Positions 10,587 to 21,489 of a stretch of 64,000 nucleotides of DNA are shown piece by piece. Position numbers and translations under genes: made by a program. Below the pieces are notes generated by a model. The model saw only the letters and a list, made by a program, of their open reading frames with translations. It searched no databases and had not been told where the DNA came from. The stretch is from Eucommia ulmoides (lineage: Eukaryota; Streptophyta; Magnoliopsida; Garryales; Eucommiaceae), in contig CM028334.1 of NCBI GenBank assembly GCA_016647705.1, positions 7,163,546 through 7,227,545 on the forward strand, read 5' to 3'. The stretch's first letter is position 1; the number at the start of each line of letters is the position of its first letter.

Positions 10587-11021
10587 TTAAACATTACTCT
10601 TATCATCAGACATTTCAATATCTGACTGATATTGAGAATTCTTTGCGTGTCTCATGTAAGTACGCGATTCGGCGAACAAACCTTGTTCAAGACGCTCACG
10701 TGCCGTCGTTTTAAGCTCATGTCAAAAAATTCGAATTTTCATTCGGTTATTTTCTTCACGGTAGCGATGCAACGCCATTTGAAGATTATGCGGCGTGTCT
10801 GTTGGCATTGTTCTGACCAATTGATGCACTATTGGAATATTATATTGCCTGCATCCATCCACCATAACCTCTGATTGGTTGACACGATAAGTGTATTCCT
10901 CCCACATCCTTGCAACCGACCGTGAAGAGTAACGAACTCTTGGATCTAAAGAGTATGAGAATTCGTCTTCCAAAAGCCAGTTACATCCCATTGAACGATA
11001 CAAATCTCTCACCGTGTACAT
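10587..11021 (-). pseudogene. MULE orphan protein B (144 codons, one nonsense change)
   Basis: The start is MYTVRDLYRSMGCNWLL, and a core with EEYTYRVNQ, IPIVHQLVRTMP and RYREENNRM follows. An in-frame TGA (10722-10724) comes next, after which the same frame continues through HELKTTARERLEQG to an acidic DIEMSDDKSNV end at 10587. In MULE-2 this codon is CGA, so the TGA is a CpG transition. Orphan A and B share the pattern YRVN(E/Q), P(V/I)(L/V)H, MP and (L/E)ENN(Q/R)M, and look like an ancient duplication. The function is unknown. The shared acidic and possibly coiled-coil segments suggest protein binding, which is inference only. Confidence 0.7.
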
Positions 11022-11040
11022 TTTCAATCCTTTTAATTTT

Positions 11041-11237
11041 AGTACGAAATTAAAATTTAATCATATTTATAAACAAAATATAAGATTCATTATAAAGGCA
11101 ATGTGCGCAACAAGTGCATAGAATTTATAATACATAACAGTTGACATAACAAAAAAAAAAAAAGCATAAACATTCATTACAATAAACCTATAAGATCAAT
11201 TGGGTGCATGGCGGGGTCGAAATGGACATTTTCGCCT
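11041..11237. repeat. Right member of internal inverted duplication
   Basis: This is the transposase 3' end and following spacer, inverted relative to 6711-6915 with few differences. It ends abruptly at CGTACTAA, next to the 5' flank of orphan B. The junction with orphan B is not shared with MULE-2, where orphan B is followed directly by arm repeats. Confidence 0.82.
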
Positions 11238-13991
11238 ATCATGTCCAGTTTGGGAACATAAACCGCAACGATTTGTCATTGTTCTGCGCGACTGATCCAT
11301 CTCGTTTTGAATGCGAGTGGAATTTGGTCGACCACGATGCACAACTTGAAGTCTATCATGGTCTGGAATGAGGTTCGGAAAATTAGTCTCTGACCAGTAG
11401 TCCTCATGAAGAATCGGCCAAAACGAAGACTCCCATGCCATCAATTGGTTTGTCATTGTATACTCAGCAGCAATATAGCGGAATGCATTAACTCCACTAT
11501 ACTCCATGGCCGCAAGCATATGGGAGCACGGATATCGCCAAATTTTAAACTTCCCACATGTGCAATCAGGGTTATCTCCTAGTGTGACTTCATGAGGAAT
11601 CAAGCCCCCAGTAAGAGTTTTCCTAGTTTTCACATGGAAGATCATATTCTCTCTAGAAAAAAAAAATATTTAGTTGTTAAATTATGTCGTAACAATTATA
11701 TGTAACGTGAAAAAATTATAATGAATACTAAATTACCGATTGAATATTTGAATCTCGTATGTTTTAGACTTGGTTTGAGATTTCTGTATTTTATCAACGA
11801 CGTGTTTAGCATATACGTAACCGTCAGCTGAGTCCTTTAAAGCTTGTTGTCGACCAATATCAAAGTATTTAACCATCCTGTAGAACGTAATCTTGACGGC
11901 TGCAGTTATTGGAACATTTCTTGCACCCTTTAAACAGTTGTTAAATACCTCTGCATAATTGGTCATCATGACTCCCCAACGCTTACCATTGTCGTGTGCC
12001 CTAGTCCATTTGTAAGGTGCATGATTGCTCAACCATGCATGCGCCTGAACATCAATTTTTTTTTATCTTTTCCATGATAGCATCGTATTTTCGAATTTGT
12101 GTTGCAGCACCTGCATTCCAAGCAAGATCTTTGAGATGCTGATTTTTAGCAATCTTATTGAAATTGCTACAAAGGTGCTGCAAACAAAATCGATGATATC
12201 GGAGGGGCTCGTTATGTTGATTAAGCCAAATATTGTCAACTGCACTAATAATACCGGCGTGTCTATCAGATATCAATGTAACCTCAGGACGATCACCGAC
12301 AATATGACGCTTAAGCATGTAGATGAACCATCACCAATATCGGTAATCCTCCGTCAGTACGACTGCAAAAGCCAATGGGTAGCACTTGTTGGACGACGTC
12401 ATTCCTATGGCGGTTAAAATCTTTCCATCATATTTACCATACAAATGGGTCCCATCAATGGTGATTACAGGGCGACAATAACGTCATCCGTCAACTGAAG
12501 CTTTGAATGCCCAAAATACCATGTCGAACATCCTATAGTCAGGCATATCAGTCGACACAGTGCTCCACTCGACAATCGTACCTGCATTGTAGTGCTGCAA
12601 CGCGACCATAAACTTCGATAACTTCCGGTATGATTCATCCCAATCTCCGAACAAGGTCTCAATGGCTTTAGATCTAGCCAACCAAGCTTTTCGATAGGAG
12701 ATAGTGTATCCATGAGCCTCCTTCACGTAAGCCACAATGACGTCAATCTTCAATTCTGGATCCTGTTCGACTTGTCCAAGTATTAGGTTCGAAATGAGTG
12801 CAGAATCCAAATTTTTATGATCTACAGCAGTATGATTATAGAAACATGTGTGTTGCCCCTCATACTGTGTAATCTCAAACATACCGTGACTTTTTTTCCT
12901 CCCCGCCCGTAACCTCCAATCGCATCCATGCGAACAATTAATCGACCAGAGCTTCTTGTTCGTTTGCGAGACATAAAACTCTTTGTTCTTTTTCAAGTGG
13001 TAAAATTTGACGGCCTGCTAGAGATGTTCCTTGTCCTTAAAGACCATACCGGTACGAAATTCGTCCATCTCCGGTATCCAAAAATTCTTCCGCAACTTCG
13101 GCTCGTATTTCGCCAAGTTATCGTCGTCACCTCAATCCAAGTTATTGAAAAATGAAATTACATTGTCCAACTCCAATTGCTGATTTTCACCCCCTTGCCC
13201 GCTAGGCCCAGCATCTAGATCTTCGTCTGGCTGAAACACAACATCCGCATCTAACTCTTCTTCTGACATATCGTGGCGACTATCAATTGTATCAAAGTCA
13301 CCACCATAATTATTATCTTGCGGCGGACTACTCGGCGAATAATGGGGATGTGGAATAGCAGAGCTGGTGCCATGACCACGGTCAATCATACTATGAGAAT
13401 GATCTTGCTCTGGAATATAGGGGAGTGGGACGGTGTAATTAGACTCAAGTAATTGGGGGTGCAGCATAGGAGTATTGTGGGAATGATATTGTTCTAGACT
13501 GTAAGGGGGTGGGATGGTGTAATTAGATTGGACTGCTTGGGGAACGGTGCCGAAAAATTGTCCGTCAGATTGGATACTGTACGGATTTAAACTCTGGGTC
13601 ATTAAGTTTGTAAAATGACCACTTGAGGGAAAAAATTTGGACCATCATCAAATGCCCGTTCTATCTCTACATACACTTCAACAGCAAGAAGAGAGGGTAT
13701 ATAAAGAGGTAACTCAAGCACTTGATTTAATGCTGAGTCATCCTCGATAGAAAACAAGGTATATTTATAATTCGACCCGAAAAGAGCCATCGGCATCCTA
13801 CACTTTAGTTTCAAAATTCTAGTAACCCCATCTTCAAGAACACATGGTTTTAGCGTCTCAATTAATTCATTTAAGGTTGTTCCCCTACGGACAACCAAAG
13901 ATTTTACAACTGATGTACTATAACAAACCCCGAACTCCGTACCTTCCAATATTCTACCACTCCAATACAATAACTACCGAACGTGATCCAT
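11196..13991 (-). pseudogene. MURA-like MULE transposase of MULE-1, disrupted
   Basis: Read on the minus strand, it opens MDHVR and then a PB1-like N-terminal block (VVRRGTTLNELIETLKP). An acidic linker and the MuDR DNA-binding region (FRTGMVFKDKEHL, then C..C.WRLRA....HTC) follow. The MULE catalytic core has TIDGTHLYGKY (first Asp) and LISDRHAGIISAV (second Asp). The C-terminus has a SWIM zinc finger (CTCGKFKIWRYPCSH) and a CCHC knuckle (CGLCSQTGHDRRKC). One intron of 84 bp (11653-11736) fits GT-AG. Lesions seen by comparison with MULE-2 are a stop just after MDHVR, a 1-base loss near 13612, and stops at 13132, 13018, 12484 and 12331. A 1-base gain lies in an A-run near 12060. The protein cannot be made whole from this copy. 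Confidence 0.88.
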
Positions 13992-14380
13992 TTCAAGCGG
14001 CTATCATTTGACAAGGCAAAACAAAACAAGAAAATAATATCGTTAACTAAAACTCAATCACAAAAGTATGTTGGTTTATAGTGTTCATTTTTTATGGGTT
14101 AGAGTAATTTATTTTCAATCCTTAATATTTTACTTATTTTGAATTTATTCAATAATTATTTTAACTTTAACTCTAAATCGAATATAAATTCCACGTCAAC
14201 TAATATCAACTAAATAGATTCAATTAATTTGATGAATGAAAGTGCACAATTTGTACATCATATTCCAATGTTTGTAGTGTTAATTTTTTATGGATTTCAG
14301 TAATTTATTTTCAATCTTAACATTTTACTTACCAATATAACAAGTTTAATAAACTAACCAAAAATTATTTTATATAAGTT
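13992..14380. promoter_or_regulatory. Transposase upstream region with a direct repeat
   Basis: The sequence TAGTGTTCATTTTTTATGGG and the roughly 55 bases after it (14079-14136) recur at 14275-14331. Both copies are conserved upstream of the MULE-2 transposase, near 25310-25365 and 25580-25650. This fits a transposase promoter region or the inner end of the arm. No clear TATA box can be chosen because of the AT richness. Confidence 0.5.
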
Positions 14381-17300
14381 TAAACAAATACATTTTAAAT
14401 TAAATAACGAAATTCAAAAAATAAAATAAATTAACAAATTAAACAAAGAATAGGTATTTTAATTTTATATTTTTCTAATTATCAACTTTTCAGGGGGCAA
14501 AATGTATATTTTTAATTAAATAGCTAAATTAGAAAATTAAACTAACTAAAAATGTAATATGTTGATTTATATTTTCCTACACATGTGAAAGGGGCGAAAG
14601 TGTAATTTTTAATTTAACGAAAAATAAAACAAATAATAGGTATTTTAATTTTATATTTTTCTAATTGTCAAATTTTCAGGGGCCAAAGTATATATTTTTA
14701 ATTAAATAGCTAAATTATAAAATTAAACTAACTAAAAATGTAATATGTTGATTTATATTTTCCTACACATGTGAACGGAGCGAAAGTATAATTTTTAATT
14801 TAACAACTAAATTAACGAAAAATAAAACAAATAATAGGTATTTTAATTTTATATTTTTCTAATTATCAAAATTTTAGGGGCTAAAGTGTATATTTTTAAT
14901 TAAATAGCTAAATTAGAAAATTAAACTAACTAAAAATGTAATATGTTGATTTATATTTTCCTACACATGTGAACGGGGCAAAAGTGTAATTTTTAATTTA
15001 ACAACTAAATTAACAAATTAAACAAAATAATAGGTATTTTAATTTTATATTTTTCTAATTATCAAAATTTAAGGGGCCAAAGTGTATATTTTTAATTAAA
15101 TAGTTAAATTAGAAAATTAAACTAATTAAAAATGTAATATGTTGATTTATATTTTCCTACACATGTCAAAGGGGCGAAAGTCTAATTTTTAATTTAACAA
15201 CTAAATTAACAAATTAAATAAATACATTTTAAATTAAATAACGAAATTAAAAAATGAAACTAACTAACAATTTATTTTAAAACAATAGGTTGAATATTTA
15301 ATATTTTTCTAATTGAAAAAATTTCAAGGGCCAAAGTGTATATTTTCCTACACATGTGAAAGGGGCGAAAGTGTAATTTTTAATTTAATAACTAAATTAA
15401 CAAATTAAACAAAATAATAGGTATTTTAATTTTATATTTTTCTAATTATCAAATTTTCACGGGTCAAAGTGTATATTTTTAATTAAATAGCTAAATTACA
15501 AAATTAAACTAACTAAAAATGTAATATGTTGATTTATATTTTTCTACACATGTGAAATGGGCGAAAGTGTAATTTTTAATTTAACAACTAAATTAACAAA
15601 TTAAATAAATACATTTTAAATTAAAGAACGAAATTAAAAAATGAAACTAACTAACAATTTATTTTAAAACAATAGGTTGACTATTTAATATTTTTCTAAT
15701 TGAAAAAATTTCAAGGGCCAAAGTGTATATTTTCCTACACATGTGAACGGGGCGAAAATGTAATTTTTAATTTAACAACTAAAACAAATAATAGGTATTT
15801 TAATTTTATATTTTTCTAATTATCAAATTTTCACGGGCCAAAGTGTATATTTTTAATTAAATAACTAAATTAGAAAATTAAACTAACTAAAAATGTAATA
15901 TGTTGATTTATATTTTCCTACACATGTGAAAGGGGCGAAAGTGTAATTTTTAATTTAACAACTAAATTAACAAATTAAATAAATACATTTTAAATTAAAT
16001 AACGAAATTAAAAAATAAAACTAACTAACAATTTATTTTAAAATAATAGGTTGAATATTTAATATTTTTCTAATTGAAAAAATTTCAAGGGCCAAAGTGT
16101 ATATTTTCCTACACATGTGAAAGGGGCGAAAGTGTAATTTTTAATTTAACAACTAAATTAACAAATTAAATAAATACATTTTAAATTAAATAACAAAATT
16201 AAAAAATGAAACTAACTAACAATTTATTTTAAAACAATAGGTTGAATATTTAATATTTTTCTAATTGAAAAAATTTCAAGGGGCAAAATGTATATTTTCC
16301 TACAGATGTGAAAGGGACGAAAGTGTAATTTTTAATTTAACAACTATATTAAACAAATAATAGGTATTTTAATTTTATATTTTTCTAATTATCAAAATTT
16401 AAGGGGTCAAAGTGTATATTTTTAATTAAATAGCTAAATTACAAAATTAAACTAACTAAAAATGTAATATGTTGATTTATATTTTCCTAGACATGTGAAA
16501 GGGGCAAAAGTGTAATTTTTAATTTAACAACTAAATTAACAAATTAAATAAATACATTTTAAATTAAATAACGAAATTAAAAAATGAAACTAACTAACAA
16601 TTTATTTTAAAACAATAGGTTGAATATTTAATATTTTTCTAATTGAAAAAATTTCAAGGGCCAAAGTGTATATTTTCCTACACATGTGAACGGGGCGAAA
16701 GTGTAATTTTTAATTTAACAACTAAAACAAATAATAGGTATTTTAATTTTATATTTTTCTAATTATCAAAATTTAAGGGGCCAAAGTGTATATTTTTAAT
16801 TAAATTGTTAAATTAGAAAATTAAACTAACTAAAAATGTAATATATTGATTTATATTTTCCTACACATGTGAAAGGGGCGAAAGTGTAATTTTTAATTTA
16901 ACAACTAAATTAACAAATTAAATAAATACATTTTAAATTAAATAACGAAATTAAAAAATGAAACTAACTAACAATTTATTTTAAAATAATAGGTTGAATA
17001 TTTAATATTTTTCTAATTGAAAAAATTTCGAGGGCCAAAGTGTATATTTTTCTACACATGTGAAAGGGGCGAAAGTGTAATTTTTAATTTAACAACTAAA
17101 TTAAACAAATAATAGGTATTTTAATTTTATATTTTTCTAATTATCAAAATTTAAGGGGCCAAAGTGTATATTTTTAATTAAATAGCTAAATTACAAAATT
17201 AAACTAACTAAAAATGTAATATGTTGATTTATATTTTCCTACACATGTGAAAGGGGCGAAAGTGTAATTTTTAATTTAACAATTAAATTAACAAATTAAA

Positions 17301-18834
17301 TAAATACATTTTAAATTAAATAACGAAATTAAAAAATGAAACTAACTAACAATTTATTTTAAAACAATAAGTTGAATATTTAATATTTTTCTAATTGAAA
17401 AAATTTCAAGGGCCAAAGTGTATATTTTCCTACACATGTGAAAGGGGCGAAAGTGTAATTTTTAATTTAACAACTAAAACAAATAATAGGTATTTTAATT
17501 TTATATTTTTCTAATTATCAAAATTTAAGGGGCCAAAGTGTATATTTTTAATTAAATTGCTAAATTACAAAATTAAACTAACTAAAAATGTAATATGTTG
17601 ATTTATATTTTCCTACACATGTGAAAGGGACGAAAGTGTAATTTTTAATTTAACAACTAAATTAACAAATTAAATAAATACATTTTAAATTAAATAGCGA
17701 AATTAAAAAATGAAACTAACTAACAATTTATTTTAAAACAATAGGTTGAATATTTAATATTTTTCTAATTGAAAAAATTTCAAGGGCCAAAGTGTATATT
17801 TTCCTACACATGTGAACGGGGCGAAAGTATAATTTTTAATTTAACAACTAAATTAACGAAAAATAAAACAAATAATAGGTATTTTAATTTTATATTTTTC
17901 TAATTATCAAAATTTAAGGGGCCAAAGTGTATATTTTTAATTAAATAGCTAAATTACAAAATTAAACTAACTAAAAATGTAATATGTTGATTTATATTTT
18001 CCTACACATGTGAAAGGGGCGAAAGTGTAATTTTTAATTTAACAACTAAATTAACAAATTAAATAAATACATTTTAAATTAAATAACAAAATTCAAAAAT
18101 GAAACTAACTAACAATTTATTTTAAAACAATAGGTTGAAAATTTTATATTTTTGTAATTGAAAAAATTTCAGGGGCCAAAGTGTTAATTTTTCTACACAT
18201 GTGAAAGGAGACAAAGTGTAATTTTTAATTTAACAACTAAATTAACAAATTAAATTAACCAACTAATTAAACAACTAAACCAACAAATTAAATTAACAAA
18301 ACAAACAAACTAACTAATAATTTATTTTAAAATAATATATTAAAAATTTATATTTTTCTAGTTGTTATACTTTTAGGGGTTAAAATGCATATTTTTTTAA
18401 TTAAATAGCTAGAGTAAAAAATTAAATTAACTAACTAACATTTTTTTTAAATAATATATTATTTTATATTTTCTTAAACATGTGAAAATGGACAAAGTAT
18501 AATTTTTAATTCAACAATTAAATTAACAAATTAAACTAACCAACTAACTAACAAATAAAGGTAAAAAATATACTAATTAAATTAACAAATAAATTAAAAA
18601 AACGTTAAAAATATACTAACATGTGAATAGAGGAGTAGAAGTCTGAATAGAAGAAGTGTAACTAGAACAAAAAAATATCAAAATGAAGAACAAATGAGAG
18701 AAGGAGTAAATGAAGAAGTGTGAATTTTAATGAAATCCGGTAAGTGATATTTATAGTCGAAATTGTGCACATATACCGAGATTTTAAAATTTCAAATTAA
18801 AACTAAACCTATACCTATACCTATAAAAAAAAGG

Positions 18835-19170
18835 GGGGGGAAAGAAGGCAGCCTTTTTAGGCTGCCTTCTTTGCAGTTTTGGCCGGTCAAACGACCGGTC
18901 AAAGCAGACGGCGACCAGCCGTGTTAACGGCTGGTCGCTGTGAAGTGATCCCGTCCTTCACAAGGGCGGGATCACATTTAAAAAAAAAAAATATTTAATT
19001 TGATCCCGCCCTTGTGAAGGGCGGGATCAAATAAAAAAAAATAAAAATTTAACTGATCCCGCCCTTGTGAAAGGCAGGATCAATTTAAATTATTTTTTTT
19101 TATCCCGCCGTTCACAAGCGCAAGATCAAAAAAAAAATTCGATTTCGCCCTTCACAAGGGCGAAATACAT
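18835..19170. repeat. Terminal hairpin cluster, right
   Basis: This is the inverted counterpart of 3650-3995. It holds GAAGGCAGCC...GGCTGCCTTC, a GGCCGGTCAAACGACCGGTC stem, a GGCGACCAGCC...GGCTGGTCGC stem, then GATCCCG(T/C)CC..GGGCGGGATC palindromes and a TTTCGCCC..GGGCGAAA palindrome next to the tip. A few stems carry single C-to-T changes (for example GATCCCGTCC at about 18947). Confidence 0.88.
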
Positions 19171-19255
19171 TACACACGTAAATAAATTAAAAAGTATTCT
19201 CTTTGAGTAATTTTTTTTTTTTAATATTTAATAAGTAAACAACTCTATTTTCCTC

Positions 19256-19740
19256 TTCTCCAAAATCGTTTTTCGTTATAGACATATCAGTGATTTGACT
19301 CTAATCTAAAGGAGTTCCTAATTTCCCAACCCATTTTCCATCTCTTCATGATGAGCTACAAGAATGAGTTTTGAGTTTTTAGCATTTTATTATGGCCGTG
19401 TGTTCTGTCATTTCTTATTCCAATCATAAAAAATGGCAGCTTTCATTGTTTTAACTTTATTATAAAGTAGAGATGGAACCAAATAAACAATACCTATTGG
19501 TCATGTCATGTCAACATGTACTCAAGGATAGAGGGTAAAACAACACCACCGAGGCAAAATAATAAATTGACCATTTGCCCAAATCATTTCGCTTCAAGCC
19601 AATAACATGATATGCACTATGCATTACCTTTACGGATAGTTCATTCAGCAAAATGAAATGAAAATAGAATAAAATAAAAAAAATAATAAAAATAAAAAAA
19701 AAATTGTCAATAAAATGACTATTCTATTTTTATTTGTTGA
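19256..19740. other. Spacer, nothing recognised
   Basis: This is AT-rich DNA between MULE-1 and a small hairpin. No coding frame, TE signature or RNA gene is seen. Confidence 0.5.
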
Positions 19741-19741
19741 T

Positions 19742-19851
19742 ATAAAATGAGAGAAGGAATAAAATAATAAAATATAATAAAATTTTATTAAGATAATAAA
19801 ATTTTATTATATTTTATTATTCTATTTCTTTCCTCATTTTATTATATTTCA
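19742..19851. repeat. AT-rich foldback hairpin
   Basis: ATAAAATGAGAGAAGGAATA at the left pairs with a TATTCTATTTC..CCTCATTTTAT right side. The inner AAAATAATAAAATATAATAAAA stretch also pairs, giving arms of about 47 bp around AAGAT. It may be a small MITE or a product of palindrome formation. Confidence 0.6.
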
Positions 19852-19879
19852 CTTAATTTTTAATTTTTATTTTTTAATT

Positions 19880-20075
19880 TCTGTTTGTGTTCTCAATTTT
19901 CAATTTCTGCTCTCAATTTTCAGTTCTCTAATTTTCTATTTCTGTTTTTAATTTTTTGCTCTCTAATTTTTTGTTCTCAATTTTCCAGCTTCTGTTCTCA
20001 ATTTTCTGTTTGTGTTCTCAATTTTAAATTTCTGTTCTCAATTTTCTATTTTTGTTCTCTAATTTCTGGATTGGA
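19880..20075. repeat. Short tandem repeat of TTCTGTTCTCAATTTTC type
   Basis: A unit of about 17-20 bp (TTCTGTTCTCAATTTTC with variants) repeats about nine times. The open frame across it is repeat-driven low-complexity Phe/Ser/Cys sequence and not a gene. Confidence 0.75.
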
Positions 20076-20291
20076 CTGGATTAGCGATATATTTTTTTTG
20101 TAATTTTAATTTTGATGCTATTGGGCTATATTTGATACCAATCCATTTCAAATGGAATCTCATTCTCTTATTTTCATTCCAATAGCATCACTAAAAGTGA
20201 TTCCATTGGAGAACCAAACAGCGGAATGGGAATCGAGGGCGGAATGACAATTCCATTCCGCCGCGATTCTGTCCAGCCAAACATGCCGTTA

Positions 20292-20734
20292 GTGGCATTT
20301 GGTTAGTGTTTTTGTTTTTTTTGTTTATACTTTTTAATAAACTGAGATGAGATGATAATTCACTTTCAGTTCTGGAGTATTTTGGAAATAGAAACGTGTT
20401 TGGTAACGACTATTGTCCTGAAATTGTTTCTTTTAATTTATGAAAACATTAAACAAGAAACATGTTTGGTTGCAACATTTGTTCCTTTTTTTCTTTAAAT
20501 GTATGGTGGCGGCGGGTGATAGTAGCCGGCGGGATGGTAGTGACAATAATTTTGTGGGAGTGCATAGTAATCAACATTTTTTTTTGTTTCTCAGATTTGT
20601 AAGGAAATCAGGAAATAGTTCTAGATTACTCCCAAAGTTTTGGAAAGAGTAACGTGTTTACCAAATGCGTTTCTGTACATTAATATAAAAAATTTGGGAG
20701 CAGAAACAGGAATCAGGTAATAGAAACAGTGGCC
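20292..20734. mobile_element. PIF-like MITE, same family as 43971-44544
   Basis: The left end GTGGCATTTGGTTAG and internal landmarks ACGTGTTTGGTAACGA and GGCGG..GATAGTAGCCGGCGG match the copy at 43971-44544. The right end is ACAGTGGCC. Flanks TTA and TAG are a decayed 3-bp target. Bases 20105-20290 just upstream look like another diverged TIR-type fragment (GGCTGG..CAGCCAAACATG), without clear limits. Confidence 0.55.
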
Positions 20735-20801
20735 TAGGGACCATATTGTGTGCAAAAGAAGGAGAAACAGAAAGTTTCAATAATGCAAATGAGCACATTG
20801 G

Positions 20802-20899
20802 TAGTGTTTGGTGGCATGGAATTGGAGCATCAGAATTGGAAATATGAACTAACTTCCAATTTCAATTCCAAGGCTTGAATTCCATGCTGCCAAACACTA
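20802..20899. mobile_element. 98-bp foldback MITE
   Basis: TAGTGTTTGGTGGCATGGAA at the left is matched by TTCCATGCTGCCAAACACTA at the right. The inner ATTGGAG...CTTGAATT also partly pairs. It sits in what was intron 1 of the uL29m pseudogene on the minus strand. Confidence 0.75.
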
Positions 20900-20932
20900 G
20901 CATAATATCAACGGAGAGGAAAAAGGTCATAC

Positions 20933-21091
20933 CATAGATAACAGGCTTGTTATCATCAGGTGTTCTATCTGCCTCAAAGAACTCTTCAAGTGGGTTGTGT
21001 CCAATCCTGGCGGGCCAGTGACCATGGCAGCATAAGTTTCCGATTTGGCAGCAGTAGAGAGTGTCCTCCTGAAAATCCTTGCCAAGAACAT
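20933..21091 (-). pseudogene. Exon 1 fragment of mitochondrial ribosomal protein uL29m (MRPL47)
   Basis: On the minus strand the sequence reads MFLARIFRRTLSTAAKSE, a mitochondrial-targeting-like start, then continues in a shifted frame as HNPLEEFFEADRTPDDNKP and VIYG. It ends at a donor-like G|GTATG. This is the pattern of plant MRPL47 exon 1, a component of the mitoribosomal large subunit. A frame change lies before GHNPLEE. The SWKASEL-type second exon is not found downstream in the window, where TEs follow. It looks like a truncated gene copy, possibly stranded by TE activity. The family is called from memory of its conserved motif. Confidence 0.7.
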
Positions 21092-21489
21092 GTTTGTGAG
21101 TGGATTGCTGCGTTAAAATTAGAGACAGAGATGGAGGAAGTTAAGAAAAGTAGAAAATCTTGGTCATGATATACAATTGTAAAAGTTCGTTTGTATGAAT
21201 AATTTAGATAAATTCATAGAATTCGCAAATGAAGGGATTTCTAAATTTTGAATTTGAAAATCCTATCTTCTGCAAATTCGTTATTTGAGTATATTTTTTA
21301 AAATTGAAAATTTGTTGATGTAACCTCGAGATTGAGATACATACCTCATTCTGATGGATTTAAAAAAAAAAATCTTTTGGAGCTATTTGAGATGTCATTT
21401 TACCCCCTTAAATCCCATTTCGAAAGTCCAATGAACATTCAGAAATCCAAAATCCTTCACCCAAAAACACCCAAATATTCCTCAAACAT

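Larger units (their letters stand above)
3570..19245. mobile_element. MULE-1: giant Mutator-like transposon with PMD, orphan A/B and transposase genes
   Basis: The ends are inverted copies starting GAGTTGTTTAC(C/T)TATTAAATATT and are flanked by a perfect 10-bp duplication, TATTTTCCTC (3560-3569 and 19246-19255). MULEs make 9-11 bp duplications. At 15.7 kb the element is far larger than typical MULEs. Layout: left arm 3570-6714, transposase-tail stub, PMD gene (+), orphan A (-), orphan B (-), transposase (-), right arm 13992-19245. Three of its four genes carry inactivating changes, so it is probably no longer autonomous. The intact duplication argues for insertion as one unit rather than assembly in place. 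Confidence 0.92.
13992..19245 (-). repeat. MULE-1 right terminal inverted repeat arm
   Basis: This is the mirror image of the left arm. The tandem array runs about 14380-18600, a GAAGAAGTGTGAATTTTAATG spacer near 18715, a hairpin cluster 18835-19170 and an AT-rich tip to 19245. The CACATGTG(A)AAGGGGCGAAA landmark occurs about 21 times, so the array has roughly doubled relative to the left arm. The right arm's hairpins differ from the left's by scattered single changes. Confidence 0.88.

Noticed and set aside
10342-10587. Orphan A and B as exons of one spliced gene
   Set aside because: A donor-like GTAATG and an acceptor-like TTTGCAG exist between them, but joining them gives a stop at once. 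Both copies keep B's own stop codon, so separate genes fit better.
10632-10874. 80-aa plus-strand frame opposite orphan B (also at 42298-42540)
   Set aside because: It is antisense to orphan B. Its conservation between copies is explained by the minus-strand gene, whose reading frame has the conserved start, end and length.
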